Source of the DNA: Candidatus Handelsmanbacteria bacterium
GTDB lineage: Bacteria; Latescibacterota; UBA2968; UBA8231
DNA length: 64,000 nucleotides
Direction: 5' to 3'
NCBI GenBank assembly: GCA_016867395.1
Contig: VGJS01000009.1
Coordinates: 26,771-90,770, forward strand
Shown one piece after another: positions 8,703-18,465 of this stretch (positions are counted from its first letter, which is position 1; every line of letters begins with the position of its first letter). Under the pieces are notes generated by a model. It saw only the letters and a list, made by a program, of their open reading frames with translations. It had not been told where the DNA came from and searched no databases. A program made the translations under genes and the position numbers.

Positions 8703-10538
8703 ATGTCCGCTTCCCTGAAAAAAACGGTGCTCCTGCCCCAGCCGCGCCGGGTCTCGCCGCGCCACGGGGCGCTGGTTCTGCCCGCCACTGGGCGCATCGT
8801 CTGTGCTGGCGACGTGGCTCAGCTTTTGCCTTTGGCCCAGCAGGTGCAGGGGGATCTGGCGCAGTTGCAGCAGGTGCATTGGGAGTTGGGGGCCGGGGAG
8901 GGGGGGATGGTGCGCCTGGGCCTGCGGCGGGGCTTGCCGGCCCAGGGCTACCGCCTCGACATCGGCGAGAAAGGCATCGAACTCAGCGGCGGGGACCTGG
9001 CCGGGGTGCGTTACGGGGTGCAGACCCTGCGCCAACTCCTGCGCCAGTGCCAGGGGGCCTTGCCTCTGGGCCGCATCGAGGACCACCCGGACTTTGCGGT
9101 GCGCGGGGTCATGCTCGACGTGACCCGCGACAAGGTGCCCAGCCTGCCCACCCTCTATGCCCTGGCAGACAAGCTGGCCGAGTGGAAGTTCAACCACTTG
9201 GAGCTGTACACCGAGCACACCTTTGCCTACCGCAATCACCGCGAGGTCTGGGCCCAGTCCAGCCCGTACACCGGCGGGGATATCCTGCAACTCGACGCCC
9301 ACTGCCGGTCCCGGGGGATAGAGCTGGTCCCCAACCAGAACTCCTTCGGCCACCTGCACCGCTGGCTGGAGTTGCCCCGCTATCGCGATCTGGCCGAATG
9401 CCCCGACGGCTTCGACTTCCCCTGGGGCCGCAGCGAGGGGCCTTTCAGCCTGAGCCCGGCGCATCCGGGCAGTCTGAAGCTGATCGGGGAACTCTTCGAC
9501 GAGCTGCTCCCTCATTTCAGCAGTCAAAAATTCAACGTGGGCTGCGACGAGACCTTCGATGTGGGGCAGGGCAAGAGCAAAGCCCTCTGCGAGAAGAAGG
9601 GCAAGGGGCGGGTGTACCTCGATTTCCTCAAACAGATCTACAGGCTGGTGCGCCGCCACGGCCGCACCATGCACTTCTGGGGGGACATCATCATCGAGCA
9701 CCCGGAACTAGTGAAAGAACTGCCCCGGGACGTGGTGGTGCTGGAGTGGGGGTACGAGGCGCACCATCCCTTTGCCGAGCACGGGGCCAAGTTCGCCGAG
9801 GCCGGCCTGCCCTTCTACGTGTGCCCTGGCACCTCCTCGTGGAACTCCATTGCCGGCCGCACCCGCAACTGCCTGGGCAATCTCCAGAGCGCCGCTCAGA
9901 ATGGGCTGAAGAACGCGGCGGTGGGCTTCCTGATGACCGACTGGGGGGACAACGGCCACTGGCAGTATCTGCCCGTCAGTTACCTCGGTTTTGCCGCCGG
10001 AGCGGCCCTGTCCTGGTGCCGGGCCAGCAACGAGGGGGCGGACTGGGCGCCGGCCCTGGACCTGCACGCCTTCGGGGATCGGGCCGGGGTGATGGGCCGG
10101 GCCGCGGTAGCCCTGGGGGACGCCTACCTGCGCACCGGGCACCAGCCCCACAACTCCAGCCCGCTCTTCCACATCATCCAGCGGCCCCTCAACCAGAAGT
10201 TACACCGGGCGGTGACGGAAAAGAGACTGGTCGCCACCCGCGAGTACATCGAGGCGGCGGCCGCGCCCCTTTCCCTGGCGCGCATGGAAGGGGTGGAGGG
10301 GGCGCTGGTGCGCGATGAGTACGCCAATACCCTAGCCCTGCTCCGCCACGCCTGCGAGCGGGGCCTGGCCCTGCGGCAGGGGACGGTGGGACGGAGCGGA
10401 GTGAAACGCCGGCTGGCGGCGGAGCTGCGGCAGATCCTGGGCGAGCACCGCCGGCTGTGGACCTCGCGCAACCGCGAGGGCGGCCTGCAGGACAGCGCCG
10501 GCCGTTTAGAGCGCCGGCTGGCGGAGTACACCGGGTGA
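8703..10538 (+). CDS. GH20-like beta-N-acetylhexosaminidase
   Basis: A 611-aa glycosidase with the two-domain layout of family GH20: an N-terminal alpha/beta domain (residues about 20-135, ending GRIEDHPDFAVRGVMLD) and a (beta/alpha)8 catalytic barrel. The neighbouring Asp-Glu pair expected for substrate-assisted catalysis is in FNVGCDETFD; the family usually has H-x-G-G-D-E, so His and one Gly are replaced by Asn and Cys. Later barrel segments include HFWGD and LEWGYE. No signal peptide, so it is probably cytoplasmic. The start at MSASLKK is preferred because AAGGAGG lies six bases upstream. Repeat B separates it from the SDR-AKR pair. Confidence 0.82.
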   Translation: MSASLKKTVLLPQPRRVSPRHGALVLPATGRIVCAGDVAQLLPLAQQVQGDLAQLQQVHWELGAGEGGMVRLGLRRGLPAQGYRLDIGEKGIELSGGDLAGVRYGVQTLRQLLRQCQGALPLGRIEDHPDFAVRGVMLDVTRDKVPSLPTLYALADKLAEWKFNHLELYTEHTFAYRNHREVWAQSSPYTGGDILQLDAHCRSRGIELVPNQNSFGHLHRWLELPRYRDLAECPDGFDFPWGRSEGPFSLSPAHPGSLKLIGELFDELLPHFSSQKFNVGCDETFDVGQGKSKALCEKKGKGRVYLDFLKQIYRLVRRHGRTMHFWGDIIIEHPELVKELPRDVVVLEWGYEAHHPFAEHGAKFAEAGLPFYVCPGTSSWNSIAGRTRNCLGNLQSAAQNGLKNAAVGFLMTDWGDNGHWQYLPVSYLGFAAGAALSWCRASNEGADWAPALDLHAFGDRAGVMGRAAVALGDAYLRTGHQPHNSSPLFHIIQRPLNQKLHRAVTEKRLVATREYIEAAAAPLSLARMEGVEGALVRDEYANTLALLRHACERGLALRQGTVGRSGVKRRLAAELRQILGEHRRLWTSRNREGGLQDSAGRLERRLAEYTG

Positions 10539-10580
10539 GCTGGTTTCCGGCGTGGCTGGTGTGCAGCCGGGATCTGACCT

Positions 10581-13312
10581 TCAGCGGATCAGGTCCCGCA
10601 GCCGGGCTTCGGTTACCGATGACCAGCCCGAAAAAACCTCTGCGATGCGGCCGTCGGGTCCGACGATGAAGGAGAGCGGGATGGTGATCTCCTCGCCGGC
10701 GAACAACTGCTCAAAGGCCGAAGGTTCGGTGGTGAAGATCGGGTATTCGATCCCCATCCGCGAGATCATCTCCGGGATCCTGGCTTGGGCTTTGCCCATG
10801 TCGGGGCTGACGCCCAGGATCTCCACCCCGGAGCGCTGCAGTTCGGGATAGAGGCGCTGCAGGTGCGGCATCTCCTCGCGGCAGGGCACGCAGTAGGTGG
10901 CCCACAGGTTGACCAGATAGGTCCTGCCCGGCTGGCGCAGCGCCGCGAAGTCGACGGCCTGGCCCTGCAAGGGCTTGAGCGGAATGGACGGGAACAGGTC
11001 GCCAGGCTTGTTCTTCAGGGTGTGGTGGACGAAGTCCCCGGCCTGGGCCGGCTGCGGCAGGGAGAACCGCCGTTCCTCCAGCTGCAGGAGCACATCCTGG
11101 CCCTCGACCACCTTCACCGCGGCGCCGGCCGGCACCGGCCCGAATTGGTGCCGCGTCCCCGCCGGCCACCGCACTTCGAGCCACTCGGCCTGCGCGTCGT
11201 TCCCCAGGCCGAAGAGCAACCGGGGGTCGCTCTGGGAGATGAAGCCAGAGCCGCCGGCCTTGATCTTGGTGAGCCCCCCGGCCGAAGTCTTGAGGCGCAC
11301 CTCAGCGCCTTACGCGTCCTGGCCGCTGGCGCGCCCCTCCAGGCTCACCCGGACGAAGTGATTCTCCTGCCCGACGTTGTTCCGGAACAGGTAGTGTATT
11401 TGCCCCTGTAGGGTGGTCAGGAAGACGTCCAGGTCCCCGTCATTGTCGAAATCCCCGTACGCCGCGCCGCGCCCGTCGCTCACCGAATCGAGCCCGCTGA
11501 GCCCCGATACCTCGATGTACTTCTGACCCTGGTTGTTGAGGAAGAGTTTGTCGCGCTCGAAACCGCTGAAAGAGAACCCCTCGCTGAAGATCTTGCCAAG
11601 ATGGTAGTGGCCTGCTCCATTTCCACGGTAGACGCCAGCACGTGGCGCCAAAACAGGCTTCAGGTGTCTTTCAGCGACTTGCCGGTGATGAAGCCGTTGG
11701 GGGTGTGGAGATCCTCCCAACCGTCGTTGTCGATGTCGATGAACCCCCCCCCCGCCCCAGGCCCAGTTGGCCGGGAAGGGTCCCATAGCCGCGCTCACAT
11801 CCTCGTAATTGCCGCCCCCCAGATTCCGGAAGAGGGTATTGCCGGCGGCCAATTTGTGGAGCACCCGGGTGTCCTCCCGCTGGGTGGTCGCTTCCGGAAA
11901 GAGGCGTTTGATGATCCGGTTGCCGGCAGTGGAGGACATGTTGGTGATATGCAGGTCCAGGTCGCCGTCGTTGTCGAAGTCGCCCAGCAAAAGCCCCATG
12001 CCGTTGCCCGGGTCGAGCATGCCGCGCTCAGCGGCGACATCGCGGAAGCGAGTTCCATCGTTGAGGTAGAAGGCCTTTTCTCCGAAGTCGTTGGCCAGGT
12101 AGAGGTCGGGGCGGCCGTCCTCGTTGAGATCGGCGATCTGTGCCGCGTAACTCCAGCGGTTGTCGGCCACACCCCACTGGGCGGCCTGTTCGGCGAAGCG
12201 GTTGCCGCCCTGATTGATGAAGAGCAGGTTGGGGGTGCCGTTGGTGGCCTGATGCCAGGAATTGGGCATCACCAGGCCGTAATGGTTGTAAGAGGCCACG
12301 TAGATGTCGGGGCGGCCGTCGAGGTTGACGTCGCCGGCCACGGCGCTGTAGCCCTGGGCCGGCACCGCGATCCCGCCTGTTGCGAGATATCGACCAAGGC
12401 CAGGTGCCCGTCGGGGACCAGGCGGTTCTCCTAAAGGATCTGCTCGCCCTGGGTCGAAGGGAAGAGATCCTCGTCGCCGTCCCCGTCGCTTTCGAGGAAG
12501 AGCGGGGCCGTGGTCTGGGGGGTGATCTGGAGCCCCACCCGGGCCGCCCGGTTCTCAAAGGTACCGTCCCCCTTGTTGATATAGAGGAAGTTTTCTGCCA
12601 GGCCGGTGGCAAATGCATCGACCAGGCCGTCCTGGTCCACGTCGCACGCCGCCACCCCTCGGGAGGTGAAGCGCTGGTTGCCGGGGGTGCTGAAAGGCGG
12701 CACGGCCAGGTACACCCCGGCCGGCAGGGTCACCTCGCTGAACAACTCGGCTGTGGCGACCCGGTCGGTGAACTGGTAGACCTCGAAGTGGTCGATCAGC
12801 TAGGTGCTGTCGGGTTGCAGGGCGGCTTCGAGATGGGCCCGGCCTTCAGCCCATTCGCGCTGTCGTTGGGGATCGCGGGCAATGACGTAGAAGTAGATGC
12901 TGGCGTCGGCATGCCCCGGCTGTGGGTAGGTGGCCTGCTTCACCTTGAAACGGACGTCTTCTACCTTGGAGAGCCGGTCGAGGAAGGCGGACCAGGTGGC
13001 GACGAACTGGGCGCGGTCCAGGTCTTTGGGGATGGGTCCGAGGCGGCGCTGGGACATCCACCTCAACTCCGGGGTAAGATCGCCGGTTGGGACCGGCAGG
13101 CCGGCGCCGACCATGCGGTGCGAGAAGTGAGTGGCCAGCTTTTCCAGGTTGCGGGCGCGCAAAGCCAGGGAGAGGTCGTGGAGCTGGTTGGCCAGGGACT
13201 CGGTGTGGTCCTCGATCTGTTCGAGCTGTCCGCGGTCCACCTCCTGGGCCTGGGCAACCTCTGGCGGCAGGGTCCATCCAAGAGCAATGGCAATGAGCAA
13301 CGGCCTCGTCAT
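10581..13312 (-). pseudogene. Decayed FG-GAP/ASPIC/UnbV protein with C-terminal thioredoxin domain
   Basis: One ancestral secreted protein of about 900 residues can be followed in pieces. It has a signal peptide (MTRPLLIAIALGWTLPP), a helical N-terminal region, FG-GAP/VCBS repeats (DVDQDGLVDAFA, DVNLDGRPDIYVA, DFDNDGDLDLHI), an ASPIC/UnbV module, and a TlpA-type redoxin domain with the CxxC motif in WATYCVPCREEMP. It is broken by in-frame TAG at 12800-12802 and 12431-12433, TGA at 11660-11662 and TAA at 11310-11312. Frameshifts lie near 12375, in a 10-C run at 11744-11753, and near 11600-11630. Coding similarity resumes after every lesion, so this is real decay rather than separate genes. The 42-base gap to the GH20 gene holds nothing visible. 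Confidence 0.85.
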
Positions 13313-13378
13313 CGGCGATCCCTTCATGGGTTTCCAAAAAATATTAGCAAATGCGCGTTTCCCGGCAAATCGCGGCGC

Positions 13379-13408
13379 TTGCTGGCAGGGGAGGCCGGGG
13401 GGTATATT
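13379..13408 (+). promoter_or_regulatory. Promoter ahead of amidotransferase operon
   Basis: TTGCTG at 13379-13384 and TATATT at 13403-13408, spaced 18 bases, lie 35 bases ahead of the ATG at 13444. The gap 13313-13443 holds nothing else except the region upstream of the divergent pseudogene. Confidence 0.5.
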
Positions 13409-13443
13409 GCACCAAGTCCATGACACTGGCGGAGAGAGCAGCG

Positions 13444-14139
13444 ATGATCATCTGGGTGCGGGTTGAGACCCTGGAGAATTACGAGGCGGGCAACGGAGAT
13501 TTCAACCTCAAGCGTAGGTTCGAGCAGCTCTCCGGCGAGCCCTGCCTGGTGCTGCACATGACCCAGGCCACTCCCGAGCTTGTGGGCAGCCTCAGGCCCC
13601 GCGCCCTGCTGTTGAGCGGCTGCGGCACCTGGTTCCGCGACTTTGAGGTGGAGGAGTTCTACGTCTTTGAAGACCTGGTGAAGGCCACGCCCCAGATTCC
13701 CGCCCTGGCCTTCTGCGGCAGCCACCAGTTGCTGGGCTTCATGTACAACCGGGGTTTCCGCAACATGCAGAAGGTGGAGGACGAGCCCATGCGCCGGCTC
13801 CTGCCCGGCGAGGCCCAGGTGGGCGCGGTGAGCCCAGACAACGCAGGGTACTTCGTCGAACAGGGCTTCTACCCCATCCAGAAGGTGGGGGCGGACCCGC
13901 TCTTCGCCGGCCTGCCCGATCCCTTTGTGGTGCGCGAGTCCCACACCTGCGAGATCAAGCAATTGCCCGCCGGGTTCGAGCTGATCGCCACCAGCGGAAA
14001 CTGCCGCATCCAGGGGATGAAGCACCGGGAGCGGCCCCTGTGGAGCACCCAGTTCCACCCCGAAGCCTGGCAGGAGGAATACCCGCAGGGCAAAGAAATC
14101 TTGATCAACTTTTTCCGTTTGGCCGGCATCACACACTGA
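13444..14139 (+). CDS. Class I glutamine amidotransferase-like protein
   Basis: A 231-aa protein with the class I glutaminase fold. The nucleophile Cys is in LAFCGSHQLLG, and His and Glu of the triad are in STQFHPEAWQE. Such domains release ammonia from glutamine and pass it to a partner synthase, but free-standing members also act as gamma-glutamyl hydrolases. No synthase domain is fused. The next gene, 12 bases downstream, is a DegT-type aminotransferase, which also handles amino-group transfer. MIIWVRVETLEN is chosen as start: GGAGAG precedes it and the upstream extension is not protein-like. Confidence 0.8.
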   Translation: MIIWVRVETLENYEAGNGDFNLKRRFEQLSGEPCLVLHMTQATPELVGSLRPRALLLSGCGTWFRDFEVEEFYVFEDLVKATPQIPALAFCGSHQLLGFMYNRGFRNMQKVEDEPMRRLLPGEAQVGAVSPDNAGYFVEQGFYPIQKVGADPLFAGLPDPFVVRESHTCEIKQLPAGFELIATSGNCRIQGMKHRERPLWSTQFHPEAWQEEYPQGKEILINFFRLAGITH

Positions 14140-14151
14140 GAGGAGGCACTG

Positions 14152-15336
14152 ATGTACCGCATGGGCGAGGAAGAGGTCCGGCGCGTCAGGAAGGTGATCC
14201 AGAGCGGCCGGATGTTCCGCTACTACGAAGGGGCCGAATGCGCCCGCTTCGAGAAGGACTGGGCCAGGCACGTGGGGGTGAAACACGCCCGTCTGACCAC
14301 CAGCGGGACCACGGCCCTGTACGCGGCCCTGGTGGGTTTGGGGATCGGTCCGGGCTGCCAGGTGATCGTCCCTTCCTACACCTACATGGCCACGGCCCTG
14401 GCGGTGCTGGCCGCCGGCGCCATCCCGGTGGTGGCCGACGTAGATGAATCCCTCACCCTCTCGCCCAAAGACCTGGAGCGCCGCATCACCCGCCACACCA
14501 GGGCAGTGATCCCGGTGCACATGGTGGGCCTGCCCTGTGACATGGACAAGATCATGCGCATCGCCCGGAGGCACAAACTGCTGGTGGTCGAGGACGCCTG
14601 CCAGGCCGTGGGCGGGGGATACAAGGGGAAGAAGCTGGGCAACTTTGGCCACGCCACCGGCTTCAGCTTCAATTTTTTCAAGAACATCAGCGCCGGCGAG
14701 GGCGGCGGTTTCGTCACCAATGACGAGCGGGCCTTCCTGCGCGGCTCGGTGGCGGTGGACTGCTGCGCCTACTACTGGAACCCCGAGGACAAACGGGAGG
14801 ATCTCCAGTTCGCCGGGCACAATTTCCGCGCCAACGAGTTCTCCGGGGCCCTGCTCAACGTGCAGTTGGGTCGCCTTGCGGATATGCTGAAGCGGATGCG
14901 CAGCCACAAGCAGGAATTGCTTGAGGTGGGTATCCAAGCGGGGCTGCGCTCCATTAAGAACAACAGCCTGGAGCACGAATGCGGCACCCACCTGGGCTTT
15001 TGCTTCAGGAACGAGAAGACCGCCCGCGCCTTTTGCGACCACCTGCGGGCCCAGAAGGTGGGGGCCTTCCTGCCCATGGACACCGGCCGGCACGTGTACA
15101 CCCGCTGGGACCCCATCCTGCGCTACCAGGGGGCCCACCACCCGGCCCTGGACCCCTTCAAGATCCCCGCCAACAAGAAGTGCCGGGTGCGGTACACCAA
15201 GGGCATGTGCCAGGACTCCCTCGATATCCTCAATCGGGCGGTGCTCATCGGCATGCACCCTGACCACACCCGCAGCCGCATCGGCCAGCTCGCCAGGGCC
15301 ATAGGCGGGGGGGCCAAGGCGGTGGCCGGCAACTGA
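14152..15336 (+). CDS. DegT/DnrJ/EryC1/StrS-family PLP aminotransferase
   Basis: A 394-aa pyridoxal-phosphate enzyme of the sugar aminotransferase family. Visible are the substrate/cofactor loop TSGTTALYAAL, the PLP-contacting Asp and Gln in VVEDACQAVGG, and the Schiff-base Lys in SFNFFKNISAGEGG. The ribosome site AGGAGG lies upstream of the ATG. Members usually aminate keto-sugar nucleotides for cell-surface or antibiotic sugars, but some act on other ketones. No nucleotide-sugar gene lies nearby. Its stop overlaps the permease start (TGATG). Confidence 0.88.
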   Translation: MYRMGEEEVRRVRKVIQSGRMFRYYEGAECARFEKDWARHVGVKHARLTTSGTTALYAALVGLGIGPGCQVIVPSYTYMATALAVLAAGAIPVVADVDESLTLSPKDLERRITRHTRAVIPVHMVGLPCDMDKIMRIARRHKLLVVEDACQAVGGGYKGKKLGNFGHATGFSFNFFKNISAGEGGGFVTNDERAFLRGSVAVDCCAYYWNPEDKREDLQFAGHNFRANEFSGALLNVQLGRLADMLKRMRSHKQELLEVGIQAGLRSIKNNSLEHECGTHLGFCFRNEKTARAFCDHLRAQKVGAFLPMDTGRHVYTRWDPILRYQGAHHPALDPFKIPANKKCRVRYTKGMCQDSLDILNRAVLIGMHPDHTRSRIGQLARAIGGGAKAVAGN

Positions 15337-17102
15337 TGGGAGGGGAAGCCTGGTTCACTCTCGGCCTCCTGGGGCTGATGCTGGGGCTGTTGGCCTTCAC
15401 CCGTCTCAGCGTCGACCTGGTGATGGTGGGCACCCTGGTGGCCCTGTTGGTCTCCAGGGTGCTTACCCCGGAGCAGGCCCTGGCCGGCCTGGCCAACGAG
15501 GGCATGGTCACTGTGGGGGTGCTCTTTGCGGTGGTGGCCGGGCTCAAGGAGACCGGCGGCATCGCCGTCCTGGCCCAGCGGGTCCTGGGCCGGCCCCTCA
15601 CCATCGTCCAGGCCCAGGTCCGGCTGATGCTGCCGGCGGCGGCCATCAGCGCCTTCGTCAACAACACCCCCATCGTCGCCATGCTGCTGCCGGTGGTGGT
15701 GGAGTGGGCCAAGAAGCACCAGCTCTCGGTCTCGCGCCTGCTCATCCCCCTCAGTTTTGCCACGGTGCTGGGCGGGCTGTGTACCCTGGTGGGGACCAGC
15801 ACCAACCTGGTGGTCAGCGGCCTCTTGGCCAAGACCACGGGCGAGCAGTTGGGCCTTTTCGCCCCGGCCTGGGTGGGGGTGCCCACCGCCCTGGCGGGCC
15901 TGCTTTACATGCTGGCCGTGGGGCGCTGGCTCCTGCCCGAGCGCCAGCCCCCGCTCAAGCGCCTCGAAGACCCCCGCCAGTACACCGTGGAGATGCTGGT
16001 GGCCCCCGACAGCCCCCTGGTGGGCCGGACCATCGAGGAGGCGGGGCTGCGGCACCTCCAGGGCATGTACCTGATGGAGATCGACCGGGGCGACGAGGTG
16101 CTGGCCGCCGTCTCCTCCCAGGAAAGGCTCAGGGCCAATGACCGGCTGGTCTTCGTGGGCATCGTCGAGTCGGTGGTGGAGTTGCACAAGATCCGCGGGC
16201 TGGCGCCGGCCACGGACCAGGTCTTCAAGCTCGACGCACCCCGCGCCAACCGCAGCCTGATCGAGGCGGTGGTTTCGGACTCCTGCCCCCTGGTGGGCCG
16301 CAGCATCCGCGAGGGGCGCTTCCGCGCCGTGTACCATGCGGCGGTGGTGGCGGTGGCCCGCAACGGGGAACAGTTGCGCCAGAAGATCGGCGACATCGTG
16401 TTGCGCCCCGGCGACACCCTGCTCCTGGAGGCCCATCCCTCCTTTGTGGATCAGCAGCGCAACTCCCGCGACTTCTTCCTGGTCAGCCGCCTGGAGGACT
16501 CCAGCCCGCCGCGGCACGAGCGCACCTGGATCGCCCTGGGCATCCTGGCGGCGATGATCGGGGCGGCCAGCCTGGAACTGATGAGCATGCTCAGCGCCGC
16601 CGTGCTGGCGGCCGGGACCATGATCCTCACCCGTTGCTGCAGCCGGCTGCAGGCGTACCGGGCCATCGACTGGGAGGTCCTGGTGGTCATCGCCGCTTCC
16701 TTTGGCCTGGGCAAGGCCCTGGAGGTAAGCGGGGCTGCCGCCCATATCGCCGGGGCCCTGGCGGCCATAGCTGGGGGCGATCCGTGGACCTCCCTGGTCC
16801 TGATCTACCTCATGGCCCTGGTCTTCACCGAGGTGCTGACCAACAACGCCGCGGCGGTGCTGGTTTTTCCCATCGCCATGGCCACGGCCTCCAGCCTGCA
16901 CGTCAGCCACATGCCCTATATCATGGCGTTGATGATGGCGGCCTCCGCGGCCTTTGCCACTCCCATCGGCTATACGACCAATCTCATGATCTACGGACCG
17001 GGCGGGTACCGCTTCACCGACTTCAGCCGCATCGGCCTGCCCCTGAACATTGTGGCCGGGGTGGTGACCGTGCTCCTGGCGCCCCTGGTGTGGCCTTTCT
17101 GA
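15336..17102 (+). CDS. SLC13-family (DASS/ArsB-like) permease with two TrkA-C domains
   Basis: A 588-aa inner-membrane transporter. The N-terminal half has several hydrophobic helices with NNTPIVAMLLP and GTSTNLVVSG, the hairpin motifs of the family. A cytosolic insert of about 170 residues (about 205-375) holds two RCK_C/TrkA_C-like repeats, each with a PLVGR(T/S)I core. The second membrane half repeats the motifs as TNNAAAVLVFP and GYTTNLMIYGPGGY. Such proteins carry sulfate, dicarboxylates or other anions, usually with Na+. The next gene is an amino-acid oxidase, so an organic acid is possible. Substrate not assignable. Confidence 0.88.
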   Translation: MGGEAWFTLGLLGLMLGLLAFTRLSVDLVMVGTLVALLVSRVLTPEQALAGLANEGMVTVGVLFAVVAGLKETGGIAVLAQRVLGRPLTIVQAQVRLMLPAAAISAFVNNTPIVAMLLPVVVEWAKKHQLSVSRLLIPLSFATVLGGLCTLVGTSTNLVVSGLLAKTTGEQLGLFAPAWVGVPTALAGLLYMLAVGRWLLPERQPPLKRLEDPRQYTVEMLVAPDSPLVGRTIEEAGLRHLQGMYLMEIDRGDEVLAAVSSQERLRANDRLVFVGIVESVVELHKIRGLAPATDQVFKLDAPRANRSLIEAVVSDSCPLVGRSIREGRFRAVYHAAVVAVARNGEQLRQKIGDIVLRPGDTLLLEAHPSFVDQQRNSRDFFLVSRLEDSSPPRHERTWIALGILAAMIGAASLELMSMLSAAVLAAGTMILTRCCSRLQAYRAIDWEVLVVIAASFGLGKALEVSGAAAHIAGALAAIAGGDPWTSLVLIYLMALVFTEVLTNNAAAVLVFPIAMATASSLHVSHMPYIMALMMAASAAFATPIGYTTNLMIYGPGGYRFTDFSRIGLPLNIVAGVVTVLLAPLVWPF

Positions 17103-17112
17103 GACGGAATCG

Positions 17113-18354
17113 ATGAAGCGCGAGGTCGAGGTGCTGGTGATCGGCGGCGGGGTGGTGGGGGTCTGCGCGGCCTATTTCCTGGGAAAGCAGGGCCGGCAGG
17201 TGGTGTTGGTGGAGAAGGGGGAACTCTGCGCGGGCAGCTCCTACGGCAACGCCGGCCTGGTAGTGCCCAGTCACAGCGTGCCTTTGGCCGCGCCAGGGGT
17301 GGCCTTCAAGGCCCTGAAGTGGATGCTGGACCCGGAGAGCCCCTTCTACGTCGCGCCGCGCTGGGACGCGGCCCTGTGGCGCTGGCTGTGGAATTTCTGG
17401 CGCACGGGCAACGAGAACCACGTGCGGCGGGCCCTGCCCCTTCTGCGCGATCTCCACCTGGCCAGCAAGGGGCTCTTCGCCGAGTTGACCCGCCTGAAGG
17501 GCATGGCCTGCGCCTACGAGGAGCGGGGCGCCCTCTACGCCTTCAGGACCAGGGCCGGGCTGGAAGCCGGGATCGCGGAGGGCGAACGCCTGGGCGGGGC
17601 CGGCCTGCCCCCGCAGGTGCTGGACCGGGCCGGGGTGGAGGCCCTGGAGGGGATGGAAGCGCGGGTGGAGGGCGGGGTGTACTACCCCCAGGACGCCCAC
17701 CTGGTGCCCGACCGCTTCGTGCGGGGGATGGGGCAACACCTGCGGGGCGCCGAGGTGCTGACCCAGACCGAGGTGCTGGAACTGAGGCGGGAGGGCGGGC
17801 GCATAGTGCTGGTGCGGACCACGCGGGGGGATTTTGCCCCGCGCGAGGTGGTGCTGGCCGCGGGCTCCTGGTCGCCGCTGCTGGCCCGGCAGGCGGGGCT
17901 ATCCCTGCCCATCCAGGCGGCCAAGGGATACAGCATCACCCTCAAGAAGCCCCTGCCCTGCCCGGCGGTGCCGCTGCTTCTGGGCGAGGCCAAGGTGGGG
18001 GTGACGCCGATGGGGGAATGGCTGCGCTTCGCCGGGACCCTGGAGCTGGCGGGACTGGATCTGCGTATCAACCAGCGGCGGGTGGAGGCCATCCTGCGGG
18101 CGGTGCCATCGTACCTGCCCCAGATCGAGCCGGCGAAACTGGAACTGGTCGAGATCTGGCGAGGGCTCCGGCCCGCCACGCCCGATGGCCTGCCCTTCCT
18201 GGGGCGGGCGCCCGGGTGCGGGAATCTCACGGTGGCCGCGGGCCATGCCACGATCGGCCTGTCGCTAGGGCCGATCACCGGCAAGCTGGTGGCCCAGGTG
18301 GTCTGCGGCTCGCCCGAGTTCGATCTGAGCCTGCTGCGGGTGGATCGGTTCTAG
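17113..18354 (+). CDS. FAD-dependent amino-acid dehydrogenase, DadA-like
   Basis: A 413-aa DAO-family flavoprotein. The Rossmann motif VIGGGVVGVCAAYFL is at residue 7, followed by VEKGELCAGSSYGNAGLV as in D-amino-acid dehydrogenases. The C-terminal FAD segment is GLRPATPDGLPFLGRAP followed by AAGHATIGLSLGPITGKL. DadA oxidises D-amino acids and passes electrons to the respiratory chain at the inner face of the membrane. It is the last gene of the 13,444-18,354 unit. A related role on imino acids such as hydroxyproline cannot be excluded. Confidence 0.85.
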   Translation: MKREVEVLVIGGGVVGVCAAYFLGKQGRQVVLVEKGELCAGSSYGNAGLVVPSHSVPLAAPGVAFKALKWMLDPESPFYVAPRWDAALWRWLWNFWRTGNENHVRRALPLLRDLHLASKGLFAELTRLKGMACAYEERGALYAFRTRAGLEAGIAEGERLGGAGLPPQVLDRAGVEALEGMEARVEGGVYYPQDAHLVPDRFVRGMGQHLRGAEVLTQTEVLELRREGGRIVLVRTTRGDFAPREVVLAAGSWSPLLARQAGLSLPIQAAKGYSITLKKPLPCPAVPLLLGEAKVGVTPMGEWLRFAGTLELAGLDLRINQRRVEAILRAVPSYLPQIEPAKLELVEIWRGLRPATPDGLPFLGRAPGCGNLTVAAGHATIGLSLGPITGKLVAQVVCGSPEFDLSLLRVDRF

Positions 18355-18360
18355 AGCGCC

Positions 18361-18465
18361 GGGGGGCCGGGGATACCCTTCCGGTGTTTCTCCAGGCGCG
18401 TCCTTCCCATCCTGCTCGCAAATCTCCGCTCTCCTCTCAACCCCTCCTGGCGTCATCACCGCGAT
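18361..18465 (+). repeat. Dispersed intergenic repeat, copy C (degenerate)
   Basis: CAGGCGCGTCCTTCCCATCC then TGCTCG (18394-18419) matches copies A and D. CTCAACCCCTCCTGGCGTCA then TCACCGC (18436-18462) resembles the tails of A, B and E. The head is not recognisable. From 18466 to 18621 the sequence is non-coding, apart from a 14-residue enolase-like stretch on the minus strand described under findings. Confidence 0.5.

Noticed and set aside
10581..13312. Stop-codon recoding (UAG or UGA as Trp) to explain the broken FG-GAP gene
   Set aside because: Frameshifts are also present, all three stop types occur inside, and intact neighbours end on TAG, TAA and TGA normally.
13324..17739. Long minus-strand frames opposite DegT, SLC13 and DadA-like genes
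   Set aside because: No family motif in them, and the plus-strand genes are complete, coupled and have ribosome sites.
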